In this document: one piece after another, positions 1 through 8,928 of the stretch
Position numbering within the stretch: the first letter of the stretch is position 1
Layout of the letters: each line of letters begins with the position of its first letter
NCBI GenBank assembly: GCA_035564555.1
Contig: DATMTS010000006.1
Location: 1 to 64,000 of the forward strand
DNA from: DATMTS01 sp035564555
GTDB lineage: Bacteria > Actinomycetota > Actinomycetes > Actinomycetales > Microbacteriaceae
Length of the DNA: 64,000 bases
Reading direction: 5' to 3'
Made by a program: the position numbers and the translations under genes
The notes under the pieces: generated by a model
Seen by the model: the letters and a program-made list of their open reading frames with translations, nothing else
Told to the model about the DNA's origin: nothing
The model's database searches: none

Positions 1-1364
1 ACGGTGTGGTGCGCAGCACCGGCCTGCAGCCAGGCGGTCGCCGATGTGGTGAAGTCGGGTTCGGGCTTCCACACGGCCCGACCGACCGGGAGCTTGGGCA
101 GCGGCGCGGTCGGCGCGACGACCTCGACGACGTTGGCGACCAGGCGGAACCGGTCGCGCATGTCGGAGAGCGCGACCACGATACCGGGGCCGGCATCCGC
201 CGTGAACACCAGGCGCACCGGGTCGTCCTTGCCCCCGATGCCGAGCGGATGCACCTCGAGGGTGGGCTTCGCGCTGGTCAACGACGGCGAGACCTCGAGC
301 ATGTGAGCTCCGAGGATCCGTTCGTCACCCGGCGTGAGGTCGTACGTGTAGTCCTCCATGAGCGATGCGCCGCCGGGCAGCCCGGCGCCCATCACGTTCG
401 CAGCGCGCACCAGGATCGCGGTCTTCCAGTCGCCCTCGGCTCCGAAGCCGTAGCCGTCGGCCATCAGGCGCTGCACGGCAAGGCCCGGAAGCTGCTTGAG
501 AGCGCCCAGGTCTTCGAAGTTGGTCGTGAACGCACCGAAGTCGCCGGCCTCGAGGAACGAGCGCAGCCCGATCTCGATCGCGGCACCGTCGCGCAGCGAG
601 CTGTGCCGCTCCGCGCCGCGCCGCAGTTCTGGGGCCACGTCGTAGAGCTCTTCGTATTCGCTCACGAGCGCGTCGATCTGGGCGTCGGATGCCGCCGCGA
701 CGGCATCCGCGAGCTCGTTGACGCCCCAGGTGTTGACCTGCACACCGAAGCGCAGTTCGGCCTCGGTCTTGTCGCCCTCGGTCACCGCGACGAAGCGCAT
801 GTTGTCACCGAACCGGGCGAGCTTGAGGCTGCGGGTGGCGGCCCAACCCGCAGCGGCACGCATCCAGGAGCCGATGCGCGCGGTGACCGCCGGGTTCGAC
901 ACGTGCCCGACGACCGTGGTGCGCTCCACACCGAGCCGGGTCTGGATGTAGCCGAACTCCCGGTCGCCGTGCGCGGCCTGGTTCAGGTTCATGAAGTCGA
1001 AGTCGATCTCGGCCCAGGGCAGTTCGACGTTCGCCTGGGTGTGGAAGTGCAGCAGCGGCTTCTGCAGCGCATCGAGGCCGGCGATCCACATCTTGGCCGG
1101 GCTGAAGGTGTGCATCCACGCGACCAGGCCGATCACGCCGTCGTCGGCGTTCGCCTCGAGGGCGATTCGGCGGATCGCGGCGCTGTCGGTCAGCACGGGC
1201 TTCCAGACGACCCGCACCGGGATGCTCGATGAGGCGCCCAGTTCGTCGGCGATCGCTCGGGACTGCTCAGCGACCTGCGCGAGCGTCTCAGGGCCGTAGA
1301 GGTGCTGGCTGCCGGTTAGGAACCAGACCTCGTAGTGGTCGAGGGATGTGGTCGGCTTGGCCAT
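1..1364 (-). CDS. araA: L-arabinose isomerase, 3' end beyond window
   Basis: Converts L-arabinose to L-ribulose in the cytoplasm, the first step of the AraA-AraB-AraD route. The reading frame begins MAKPTTSLDHYEVWFLTGSQ and stays open to the window edge. The N-terminal EVWFLTGSQHLYG motif is characteristic of AraA. About 454 codons are present of the roughly 500 usual for the family, so the C-terminus lies outside. The start ATG shares one base with the araD stop (TGATG), indicating translational coupling. The long open frame on the opposite strand is a high-GC shadow. Confidence 0.95.
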   Translation of the reverse strand, partial: MAKPTTSLDHYEVWFLTGSQHLYGPETLAQVAEQSRAIADELGASSSIPVRVVWKPVLTDSAAIRRIALEANADDGVIGLVAWMHTFSPAKMWIAGLDALQKPLLHFHTQANVELPWAEIDFDFMNLNQAAHGDREFGYIQTRLGVERTTVVGHVSNPAVTARIGSWMRAAAGWAATRSLKLARFGDNMRFVAVTEGDKTEAELRFGVQVNTWGVNELADAVAAASDAQIDALVSEYEELYDVAPELRRGAERHSSLRDGAAIEIGLRSFLEAGDFGAFTTNFEDLGALKQLPGLAVQRLMADGYGFGAEGDWKTAILVRAANVMGAGLPGGASLMEDYTYDLTPGDERILGAHMLEVSPSLTSAKPTLEVHPLGIGGKDDPVRLVFTADAGPGIVVALSDMRDRFRLVANVVEVVAPTAPLPKLPVGRAVWKPEPDFTTSATAWLQAGAAHHT

Positions 1365-2068
1365 CAGCTCAGCGCTCCTTTGGGGTTCTGTCCATAGACG
1401 TTCTGGTAGCGGTCGAACAGCGCGTCGATCGCCTCCTGGGGAATGGGTAGCACGGCGCCGCCCTGGCGTGCGACGTGCACGGTGCGGGCGACATCCTCGG
1501 TCATCACCGCGGCCTTCACCGCATCGCGGGCGTCGCGTCCGATGGTGAAGACGCCGTGGTTCTGCATGAGCACGGCCCGCGAGCGGTGACCGGTGAGCGT
1601 GGCGACGATGCCGCGACCGATGGAGTCGTCACCGATGATCGCGAACGGGCCGACCGGGATCTCGCCGCCGAACTCGTCGGCCATCGCGGTGATCACGCAC
1701 GGGATCGACTCCGCACGAGCAGCCCAGGCGGTGGCGTAGGTGGAGTGGGTGTGCACGACCCCGCCGACCTCCGGCATATTCCGGTAGACGTATGCATGTG
1801 CTGCGGTGTCGCTCGACGGTGACCGGTCGGAGCCGATCGAGCCGGGTACGACGTCGCCGTCGAGCGTGCACAGGATCATGTTCTCCGGTGCGAGATCGTC
1901 ATAGGAGACGCCGCTCGGCTTGATGACGAAGAGATCTTCTCCGGGCACGCGGCCGGAGACGTTTCCGCCCGTCCAGACCACGAGGCCGTAGCGCACGAGT
2001 TCGGCGTGCAGCGCCGCGACCTGCTCACGGACGGCGCGGATGGACGGGGTTTCCAGGTCGCTTGTCAC
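1364..2068 (-). CDS. araD: L-ribulose-5-phosphate 4-epimerase
   Basis: Class II aldolase/epimerase family, 234 residues. It converts L-ribulose 5-phosphate to D-xylulose 5-phosphate, feeding the pentose phosphate pathway. Visible family features are the GGNVSGR phosphate-binding segment near residue 35, the HTHSTYATAWA metal-binding histidines near residue 100 and MQNHGVF near residue 170. The length matches AraD. It overlaps araB by 4 bp (ATGA) and araA by 1 bp, so the three genes form a tight operon. Order araB-araD-araA. Confidence 0.93.
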   Translation of the reverse strand: MTSDLETPSIRAVREQVAALHAELVRYGLVVWTGGNVSGRVPGEDLFVIKPSGVSYDDLAPENMILCTLDGDVVPGSIGSDRSPSSDTAAHAYVYRNMPEVGGVVHTHSTYATAWAARAESIPCVITAMADEFGGEIPVGPFAIIGDDSIGRGIVATLTGHRSRAVLMQNHGVFTIGRDARDAVKAAVMTEDVARTVHVARQGGAVLPIPQEAIDALFDRYQNVYGQNPKGALS

Positions 2069-3693
2069 GACGTGGCTCCTTTCAACGAGATGGTCTGCAC
2101 GGCGGTCTGCTCGACGGCCAGGCCGGCGCGGTAGCGCTCGAGGTAGGCGGCGAATCCCGCGACGTCGTCGGGATGCGGGTCGGTCGCCTCGAACTCGGAG
2201 TCGCCGAACACGCGCTCACGCAGGTAGGTGTCGAGGTCGACGCCCTGTTTCGCCGCCGGCAGATAGGCGCCGAGCACGGCGATGCCCCACGCGCCGCCCT
2301 CAGAAGCGGTCGCGGCGACCGCGACCGGGGCATCCAGTGCCGCGGCGAGGAATCTCTGCGCGACCCCAGCGGTTCGGAACAGGCCGCCGTGGGCGAACAT
2401 CTTCTCGAGCGCGACGTCCTCTGCGGCGAGCACACGCATGCCGAGCGCGAGCGTGCCGAAGACGCCGTACAACTGCGCGCGCATGAAATTGCCGAGCGTG
2501 AGCCGGCTGTCGGGCGTACGCACGATGAGGGGCCTGCCCTCGCTCAGCCCGGCGATCGGCTCACCCGAGAGGTGGTTGTAGGCGAGCAGTCCCCCGGCGT
2601 CGGCGTCACCGCTGAGCGCCTCGGCGAACAGCGCGCCGTACACCGCGTCAGCATCGAGTTGGATGCCTGCCGCGGCGGCGAATGCGCCGAAGAGTCCGAC
2701 CCATCCCGATAGTTCACTCGCGCCGTTGTTGCAGTGCACCATTGCGACGAGGTCGCCCGCCGGGGTGGTGACGAGATCGAGCTCCTCGTGCGGGCCGGAG
2801 AGCGGGCGCTCCAGAACGACCATGGCGAAGATGCTCGTTCCCGCGCTGACATTGCCGGTACGCGGTGCCACCGAGCTGGTGGCCACCATGCCCGTACCGG
2901 CGTCGCCTTCGGGCGGGCAGAACGGGATGCCGGGGCGCAGGGATCCGCTCGGGTCCAGCAGCGCGGCACCCTCGGCGGTCAGCTCTCCGGCCGGTCGGCC
3001 GGCCACGAGCACCTCCGGCAGCAGGTCGGCGAGCGTGAGAGCAGGTGCATGCTGGGCGAGGCGCGCGTCGTAACGCGCCAGCAGTTCCGCGTCGTAATCC
3101 TTCGTCGCCGGGTCGATCGGGAACATCCCGGATGCATCGCCGACGCCCAGCACCGGCCTTCCGGTGAGCCGCCAGTGCACGTAACCGGCGAGCGTCGTGA
3201 CGAAGTGCAAGCGAGCCACGTGCGGCTCGGCGTCGATGATCGCCTGGTGCAGGTGGGCGATCGACCAGCGCAACGGGATGTTGACCCCGAACAGCTCGGT
3301 CAACTCGGCGGCCGCGGGCCCGGTCGTGGTGTTGCGCCAGGTGCGGAACGGCACGAGCAGTTCGGCGTCGGCATCGAACGCCAGGTAGCCGTGCATCATC
3401 GCGGACACGCCGATGGCGCCGTAGCTCTGCGGCCGCACGCCGTGCCGGCGCTCGGCGTCGGCGACCAGGTCGGAGTACGCGGCCTGCAGCCCCGACCACA
3501 CCGCGTCGAGCGAATAGGTCCAGTTGCGGTCGGCGTATTCGTTCTCCCATTCGTGGGAGCCGATCGCGAGCACCGTCGACGGGTCGTCCGCGTCGATCAG
3601 GCACGCCTTGATGCGCGTCGAACCCAGCTCGATGCCGAGCGAGGTGCGCCCACCGATGAGCGCCTCTCGCGCCTGCGTGGCAAGGTCTGCCAT
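2065..3693 (-). CDS. araB: FGGY-family kinase, probable L-ribulokinase
   Basis: Sugar kinase of the FGGY family, 542 residues. The N-terminal phosphate-binding segment LGIELGSTRIKACLIDAD and the GNVSAGTSIFAM segment are family hallmarks. Specificity for L-ribulose is inferred from the operon with araD and araA; by sequence alone it could be a xylulokinase-like enzyme. The frame stays open upstream to 3822, but the ATG at 3693 (MADLATQAREAL) sits just before the conserved N-terminal strand. It also leaves room for the palindrome at 3710-3723 in the leader, so it is preferred. Confidence 0.85.
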   Translation of the reverse strand: MADLATQAREALIGGRTSLGIELGSTRIKACLIDADDPSTVLAIGSHEWENEYADRNWTYSLDAVWSGLQAAYSDLVADAERRHGVRPQSYGAIGVSAMMHGYLAFDADAELLVPFRTWRNTTTGPAAAELTELFGVNIPLRWSIAHLHQAIIDAEPHVARLHFVTTLAGYVHWRLTGRPVLGVGDASGMFPIDPATKDYDAELLARYDARLAQHAPALTLADLLPEVLVAGRPAGELTAEGAALLDPSGSLRPGIPFCPPEGDAGTGMVATSSVAPRTGNVSAGTSIFAMVVLERPLSGPHEELDLVTTPAGDLVAMVHCNNGASELSGWVGLFGAFAAAAGIQLDADAVYGALFAEALSGDADAGGLLAYNHLSGEPIAGLSEGRPLIVRTPDSRLTLGNFMRAQLYGVFGTLALGMRVLAAEDVALEKMFAHGGLFRTAGVAQRFLAAALDAPVAVAATASEGGAWGIAVLGAYLPAAKQGVDLDTYLRERVFGDSEFEATDPHPDDVAGFAAYLERYRAGLAVEQTAVQTISLKGATS

Positions 3694-3709
3694 GTTGTTC
3701 CCACCGCTC

Positions 3710-3723
3710 TGTGACCGGTCACA
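3710..3723. promoter_or_regulatory. Palindromic operator upstream of araB
   Basis: TGTGACCGGTCACA is a perfect 14-bp palindrome with a central CpG-containing core, typical of LacI-family operators. It lies 17 bp before the araB start codon, where bound repressor would block transcription or early elongation. The LacI-type regulator at 5082-6131 is the obvious candidate, but this pairing is inferred. Confidence 0.7.
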
Positions 3724-3760
3724 ATTGAGCTTCCAGTATCGCCGGGGGCGGTGGGTGAAG

Positions 3761-4882
3761 TCAATCCGCGCGCCGCGCCCACATCTCGCGGTCGAGATTC
3801 CAGACCTCGCGGCTCGGCACATCCAGCACCACGTCGGTCAACCAGTAGGTGCGGTCGGGGCCCCAGCCCGCGAGCACCGTCGCAACGTCATCGTCGACCG
3901 GCACAGCGCGTCCCGCCGTACTCAAGTAGCCGGCGACCGTGAGATGCACGGCATCCACGTCTCGGGCGATGCGCGACCAGTCGGGGATGACCCAGCGGCC
4001 GACTCTGCCGGTCGTCCGATACCAGTCGTGGCGACGGGACGCGGTCACGTCGAGCGGGTGGCGCCGGCAGAGCTCTGCCAAGGCCCGCGGGCCGTCGATC
4101 TCGTAGACGCGCGCTTCGGGCGGAACCTGAACGCGTGTCGCCGTCGCCGACTGCCATCGCAGGCCGTCCTCGACGAGCCACAAGCCGGCCGGGCCGAGCG
4201 TGCCCAATGAACGCGTCGTGGCCGTGAGCCCGAAGTCGGGCGTCGACCACCAGGTTCCGGAATACGACGCGGTCGGATCCGACGGGCGGTCGCGCAGCGC
4301 GACCTTCTCCTGATCCGTCTGTGAGACCTGCCAGCGCTGCAGGACCTCCTCGGTGCCCGCTTCCGAAAACGCGTTCGCCGCTGCCGAAGACTCCGTCTTC
4401 GTGCGGTCGGGATCCAGGAATCGGACCACCCACTGCTGCGACCGGTCCCACGCCGCCGACCACCACGACGCACCGACGGATTCCGCAAGATGCGCCGCGA
4501 CGCGGGAGACCGGCTCTCGCAGCACCGGCGAAGCCGCCAGGATGTCCTTGCCGTCAGGCTCCTGCCAGTAGCGCGCAGAGCGCGTCACCTCCGCCAGACA
4601 GAGCAGCATCTCCCGTTCGACCGGTTCCGCCAAAGGAACGGCGGCGAGCAGGCGCGCGACGTCTTCGACGGAATGGGACGGCACGCCGCGCTGATCGAAA
4701 TCCGGGCCGTCGGCCGTGAGCCGGATGACCGGTGGTCGCTCGAGTCGGAGTGAGGCGTAGAACACCGCTTGGTACAACTCGAGGGCATCGACCGCACCGC
4801 CAGATGCGCCCGAGAGAGCGAACTCGAGGCAGACCCGCCGACCACGTGGTCCGGCAAGCAATGCCTCGGGGTCAAGGGTCAT
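3761..4882 (-). CDS. Conserved hypothetical protein, 373 aa
   Basis: I do not recognise a named domain. The protein is soluble, Trp-rich and without a signal peptide. The C-terminal third contains RRHDWYRTTGRVGRWVIPDW, then DAVHLTVAGYL and GWGPDRTYWLTDV. This reads like a compact globular domain with conserved aromatic and basic residues. It ends 67 bp before the araB start and points the same way. Its product may be unrelated to arabinose, and read-through from it into araB would cross the palindrome. Confidence 0.7.
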   Translation of the reverse strand: MTLDPEALLAGPRGRRVCLEFALSGASGGAVDALELYQAVFYASLRLERPPVIRLTADGPDFDQRGVPSHSVEDVARLLAAVPLAEPVEREMLLCLAEVTRSARYWQEPDGKDILAASPVLREPVSRVAAHLAESVGASWWSAAWDRSQQWVVRFLDPDRTKTESSAAANAFSEAGTEEVLQRWQVSQTDQEKVALRDRPSDPTASYSGTWWSTPDFGLTATTRSLGTLGPAGLWLVEDGLRWQSATATRVQVPPEARVYEIDGPRALAELCRRHPLDVTASRRHDWYRTTGRVGRWVIPDWSRIARDVDAVHLTVAGYLSTAGRAVPVDDDVATVLAGWGPDRTYWLTDVVLDVPSREVWNLDREMWARRAD

Positions 4883-5081
4883 GCGTCACACTATCGCGAC
4901 GTTCGGTGACGGCGGTTGCGGCGCTGCGCGACTTCGCAGAGATCGGCAATCATGCGCTAGAACTGCGATCTGCAGCCGAATCTGCCGCTGGACCGCACGA
5001 ATGCCGGTCGATCTCGCGAGGGAAGGCCGTCAGATGACCCGACCACGCGGACACAACGCGGGACTGCTTCCAGTGGCTGCC

Positions 5082-6131
5082 TCACACCGAGCGGGCTGAG
5101 GTCGACGCGGGCGGGGCCGTCGACTGCCGCACGACGAGCCGCGGCTCGACGGCGGTATCGACCGACGGCTCCGAATCCTCGATCTCGGCCAGCAGCATCC
5201 GCACGCAGCGCCGGCCGAGTTCGGCGAAGTCCTGACGCACGGTCGTGAGCGGCGGAGCGAAGAACGCCGCCTCGGGGATGTCGTCGAACCCGACGACGCT
5301 CACCTCGCCGGGCGTCTCTCGTGCGGCCTGGCGGAACGCATGCATGACGCCCAGCGCCATCTGGTCGTTCGACGGGAACACCGCCGTGACCGAGGGATCC
5401 CGGGCGAGCTCCGCCCCGATCGCCGCCCCCGAAGCCGACGTCCAGTCGCCGGGCTCGGTCACGATGGCGCGGACGCCGGAGCCCTGGAGTTCGGCAAGGA
5501 ATCCGTCCCGACGGGCATTCGCCTCGGCCCAGTCGGCCGGACCGGCCACATGTGCGATCGTGCGATGACCGAGGCCGATCAGATGGCGGGCCGCGAGCCG
5601 GGCGCCGAGCACCTGGTCGACGAAGACGCCTTCCGCGTCATCGGATGAGCCGCCGGCGACCCCGTGCAGCGTGACCGACGGCACGGCGATCGCGACCTGA
5701 CGCATCGCATCCAGTACCGCCGCCTGCGGCGCTACCACGACGATGCCCTCCACCGCCTGCGCCATCAGGTGATCGAGCGCCGCGCGGATCTCGTCCTCCG
5801 TCAGCGTCGCGATGTGCGCGATCGTCACGAAGAAGCCGGCATCGCGCGCCGCGTTCTCCACCGCATCGATGCTGCTGGCCGGGCCGAACAGCTTCGACGC
5901 CGACGACGCGAGGATGCCGATCGTGTTCGACCGGCTCGTGGAGAGCATCCGGGCCGCCCGGTTCGGCCGGAACTGCAGTTCGTCCATTGCGGCCAGCACG
6001 CGCAGTTTGGTGCTCTCCCGGATGTTCGGATGCCCGTTGACCACCCGGGAGACCGTCTGCCGCGAGACCCCGGCCAGAACAGCCACCTCGCGCACGCCGG
6101 GCGCGCGTCTGGCCTGGTCGGGTGTCGTCAC
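5082..6131 (-). CDS. LacI-family transcriptional regulator
   Basis: 349 residues. The N-terminal helix-turn-helix and hinge are clear (VREVAVLAGVSRQTVSRVVN, then RPNRAARMLSTSRSNTIGI), followed by a periplasmic-binding-protein-like sugar domain. The GTG start at 6131 places the helix-turn-helix about 13 residues in, as usual for the family; the frame continues upstream but that stretch reads as non-coding. It is the nearest sugar-type regulator to the ara operon and is a plausible arabinose repressor (AraR-like role). It is separated from the operon by an unrelated gene. Confidence 0.9.
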   Translation of the reverse strand: MTTPDQARRAPGVREVAVLAGVSRQTVSRVVNGHPNIRESTKLRVLAAMDELQFRPNRAARMLSTSRSNTIGILASSASKLFGPASSIDAVENAARDAGFFVTIAHIATLTEDEIRAALDHLMAQAVEGIVVVAPQAAVLDAMRQVAIAVPSVTLHGVAGGSSDDAEGVFVDQVLGARLAARHLIGLGHRTIAHVAGPADWAEANARRDGFLAELQGSGVRAIVTEPGDWTSASGAAIGAELARDPSVTAVFPSNDQMALGVMHAFRQAARETPGEVSVVGFDDIPEAAFFAPPLTTVRQDFAELGRRCVRMLLAEIEDSEPSVDTAVEPRLVVRQSTAPPASTSARSV

Positions 6132-6248
6132 GCCACCAGCGTAGGACCAGCGGACGCGCGCCGGGCGATATTGCTCGCCGCTAGGCGGCTGATAGCCGCT
6201 TCCCAGGTTCCAAGAATGTGCTGACACCCGCTGCGTACCGTCGACCAC

Positions 6249-7661
6249 ATGAGCAGCACACTGGCCTCCAGCACCACGGGCGCGCACGCGGCCTCGGCGC
6301 GCACCGGAGAGAGCCGGGCTCGGCAACGGAGGCGACCGGGTCGCCATTCTGCACGCAGCGCCCGGGTGCTGCGCGCCGTGCTCGTGCTGGGGTTCGTCGG
6401 AGTGCTCGCGATGTGGTGGTCGGCGACGCCGGCGAGCTTTGCTTCCACGCCTTCTGCGCTGGCGGCGGCGGTGAGCGAACTGAGCGGCCTGCTCGGCGGC
6501 TATCTGGCCTGCCTGCAACTGCTGCTGGTGGCGCGGATGCCGTGGTTCGAGCGAGCCGTCGGCCTCGACCGGCTGATCGGCTGGCATCGGGTCGTCGGCC
6601 CGTCGACCCTCCTGCTCATCATCGGCCACGTCGTGCTGATCGTGTTCTCCACCGCGTTGGCCTCGCATGACACGGTCTGGGGCGGGCTCGTCACGACACT
6701 GCAGAGCTATCCCGATATGCTGACCGCCCTGGTCGGCACGATCGCCTTCCTCGCCGTCGGTTTCAGCAGCATCCGCCGGGTGCGCGCCCTGCTGCCGTAC
6801 GAGCTCTGGTACTGGCTGCATCTGACGACGTATGCCGGCATCTTTCTCACGTTCTTCCATCAACTCAGCGCTGGGCCGGCATTCCTCGGTTCACCCTTCT
6901 ACCGGTTCGTGTGGCTGGCCCTGTACCTCGGCACGGCCGCTGCGGTCATCACGTGGCGCTTCGTGCTCTCCGCTTGGGATGCCTGGCGGCACCGCATGCG
7001 TGTCGCGGCGGTCGTCGACGAGGGAACCGGCACGATCAGCGTGTGGCTGCGCGGCGAACGACTCGGCGACCGTGACGTCCGCGCCGGCACCTTCATGATC
7101 TTCCGGTTCATGGCGTGGGGGCACCTGCTCACGGCCCACCCGTACTCGATCTCCCGAACTCCGCAGGACGACCACCTGCGCATCACGATCGGTGGTCTCG
7201 GCGACCACTCGCGTGCGCTGCGCAACATCTCGGCAGGCACGCTCGTGTTCGCAGAGGGCCCGTTCGGCCACTTCACCGCTGAGCGGTCGAGCCGGAACAA
7301 CGCGCTGCTGATCGCCGGAGGCGCGGGCATCGGCCCGATCTGCGCGCTGGCCAAGGAGCTCGCTGCTGCCGGGCGCGACGTCGTCGTGCTGTACCGGGCA
7401 CGTTCGGCCGATCGCCTCGCCCTCGCTGCCGAACTCGCCGGCACGGGGGGCGTGCGGCTGATTCCGTTGCTGGGCGCCCGCGAACGGCTCGGCTTCGACC
7501 CGCTGGCCCCGGATGCCATCATGGCGGCGGTGCCGGATGCTCGCGACCGGGAGGCCTTCATCTGCGGTTCGCCGGGCATGGCCGATCGAGCCCATTCCTC
7601 ACTGCGCCGCCTCGGCGTCTCGGCCCGTCACATCCACACCGAAGAATTGAGCATGTCATGA
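6249..7661 (+). CDS. Ferric reductase-like transmembrane flavocytochrome
   Basis: 470 residues. A basic N-terminus is followed by about six membrane helices with histidines suited to haem (GWH near 117, IGH near 129, LHL and FFH near 190-205). An FAD-binding barrel follows (AHPYSIS near 300), then an NAD(P)-binding domain (GGAGIGPI near 355). It would move electrons from cytosolic NAD(P)H across the membrane. It begins a three-gene operon with 4-bp ATGA overlaps. The partners are an FMN-carrying protein and an ApbE transferase, which suggests electrons go to a covalently flavinylated extracytosolic acceptor. Confidence 0.88.
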   Translation: MSSTLASSTTGAHAASARTGESRARQRRRPGRHSARSARVLRAVLVLGFVGVLAMWWSATPASFASTPSALAAAVSELSGLLGGYLACLQLLLVARMPWFERAVGLDRLIGWHRVVGPSTLLLIIGHVVLIVFSTALASHDTVWGGLVTTLQSYPDMLTALVGTIAFLAVGFSSIRRVRALLPYELWYWLHLTTYAGIFLTFFHQLSAGPAFLGSPFYRFVWLALYLGTAAAVITWRFVLSAWDAWRHRMRVAAVVDEGTGTISVWLRGERLGDRDVRAGTFMIFRFMAWGHLLTAHPYSISRTPQDDHLRITIGGLGDHSRALRNISAGTLVFAEGPFGHFTAERSSRNNALLIAGGAGIGPICALAKELAAAGRDVVVLYRARSADRLALAAELAGTGGVRLIPLLGARERLGFDPLAPDAIMAAVPDARDREAFICGSPGMADRAHSSLRRLGVSARHIHTEELSMS

Positions 7662-8179
7662 GACCCAAGAAGTGGCGCGGAACCGTGTTGTTCGCCGGCG
7701 TGCTGGCGACGATGGCACTGACCGTCGGCATGCGGTGGTACGCAGAGCCCGCCTCGACCGCGACCTCCGCGGTCGGAGGCACGTCCTCCACGGGCGCCGC
7801 GGATGCCGACGCCACGACCAGCACGCCCACCGGCGCTTCTGCCGCTCCTTCGGCATCCAGCACGCCCACGCCTACGACGAAGGCCTCGGCGACGAAGGCA
7901 CCCGCGGCGACGACCAAGACCGTGAACGGGGCCACCGAGCAGACGCCGTATGGTCCCATCCAGGTGGCGGTGACGTTCTCCGGCACGCGCATCGTGAAGG
8001 TGGCGGAGCTGCAGGCGCCGAGCGGAGGCAGGAGCGACGAGATCAACTCGCAGGCCGCACCGCTGCTCGCCCGGGAAGTGCTCGCGTCGCAGTCGGCCCG
8101 CATCGACACCGTCTCAGGAGCGACCTACACCTCGGAGGGGTACACGCAGTCGGTGCAGTCGGCGATCGACAACCGATGA
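7658..8179 (+). CDS. FMN-binding domain protein, membrane-anchored electron carrier
   Basis: 173 residues. An N-terminal uncleaved or cleaved membrane segment (about 8-22) is followed by a Thr/Ser/Ala-rich linker (about 30-85), typical of an exported protein. The FMN-binding domain ends with IDTVSGATYTSEGYTQSV. The SGAT threonine fits the ApbE flavinylation motif, where FMN is attached by a phosphodiester bond. The neighbours are the reductase upstream and the ApbE transferase downstream, both overlapping by 4 bp. The terminal electron acceptor is unknown. Confidence 0.87.
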   Translation: MRPKKWRGTVLFAGVLATMALTVGMRWYAEPASTATSAVGGTSSTGAADADATTSTPTGASAAPSASSTPTPTTKASATKAPAATTKTVNGATEQTPYGPIQVAVTFSGTRIVKVAELQAPSGGRSDEINSQAAPLLAREVLASQSARIDTVSGATYTSEGYTQSVQSAIDNR

Positions 8180-8928
8180 AAGCCGTCGTGGAGGTCATGG
8201 GCACGGTCGTCTCGATCGACGTGCGCACCCCGGACGTGGATGCCGCGGCGATCGAGACCGCGTTCGAGACGCTACGCGAGGCGGATCGCCGATTCAGCCT
8301 GTACCGGGAAGACAGCGAGGTCAGTCGGGTCGTCCGGGGTGAAGTGCACGCGGACGGATTCAGCCCGGACCTGCGCGAGGTGCTCGACATCGGGGCCCGA
8401 TTCGAGCGCGCGTCCGGCGGAGTCTTCTCGCTGCACCCCAAGGGCCCGCTCGACACGAACGGCGTCGTCAAGGGTTGGGCCGTCGATCGGGCGGGCCGCG
8501 TGCTGCAGGCATCCGGAGCGGCCGATTTCTGCATCAACGCGGGCGGCGACGTGCTCGCGCGTGGTTCGGCCGACGAAGGGAGCTCTGAGCCGTCCGGGTG
8601 GAACGTCGGAGTGCGATCTCCCTGGCACCCGGAGCGGATGCTCGCCGTGCTCGGAGTGCGAGACGCCGCGGTCGCCACCTCCGGCGGCTACGAACGCGGC
8701 GATCACATCGTCAACGGCGTCTCCGGACTAGCCGCCTCCGCTCTGGCGAGCGCCACGGTCGTCGCCGACGACCTGACCACCGCCGATGTGCTGGCGACGG
8801 CCGTGTTCGCCTGGGGACCGGAGGGCGTCGACTGGGCGGCCTCCGCCTATCGCTGTTCGGTGCTCGCCGTGCTGCCCGACGGTGAACTTCTCACCGCCGG
8901 GCGTCTGCCGCTGGCAACCGGATCGTGA
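8176..8928 (+). CDS. apbE: FAD:protein FMN transferase (ApbE family)
   Basis: 250 residues. ApbE transfers FMN from FAD to a Thr or Ser of target proteins. Visible are the N-terminal MGTVVSID, DRRFSLYREDSEVSRV, the DTNGVVKGWAVDRA segment and the CINAGGDV motif near residue 118. The ATG overlaps the stop of the FMN-binding gene (ATGA), so enzyme and substrate are co-translated. No obvious lipoprotein signal is present, so the site of action relative to the membrane is uncertain. The last 38 bp overlap the convergent histidine kinase gene. Confidence 0.9.
   Translation: MKAVVEVMGTVVSIDVRTPDVDAAAIETAFETLREADRRFSLYREDSEVSRVVRGEVHADGFSPDLREVLDIGARFERASGGVFSLHPKGPLDTNGVVKGWAVDRAGRVLQASGAADFCINAGGDVLARGSADEGSSEPSGWNVGVRSPWHPERMLAVLGVRDAAVATSGGYERGDHIVNGVSGLAASALASATVVADDLTTADVLATAVFAWGPEGVDWAASAYRCSVLAVLPDGELLTAGRLPLATGS

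Noticed and set aside
6..1232. 408-codon rightward ORF
   Set aside because: Antisense shadow of araA; composition and Arg/Gly-rich translation typical of high-GC shadows.
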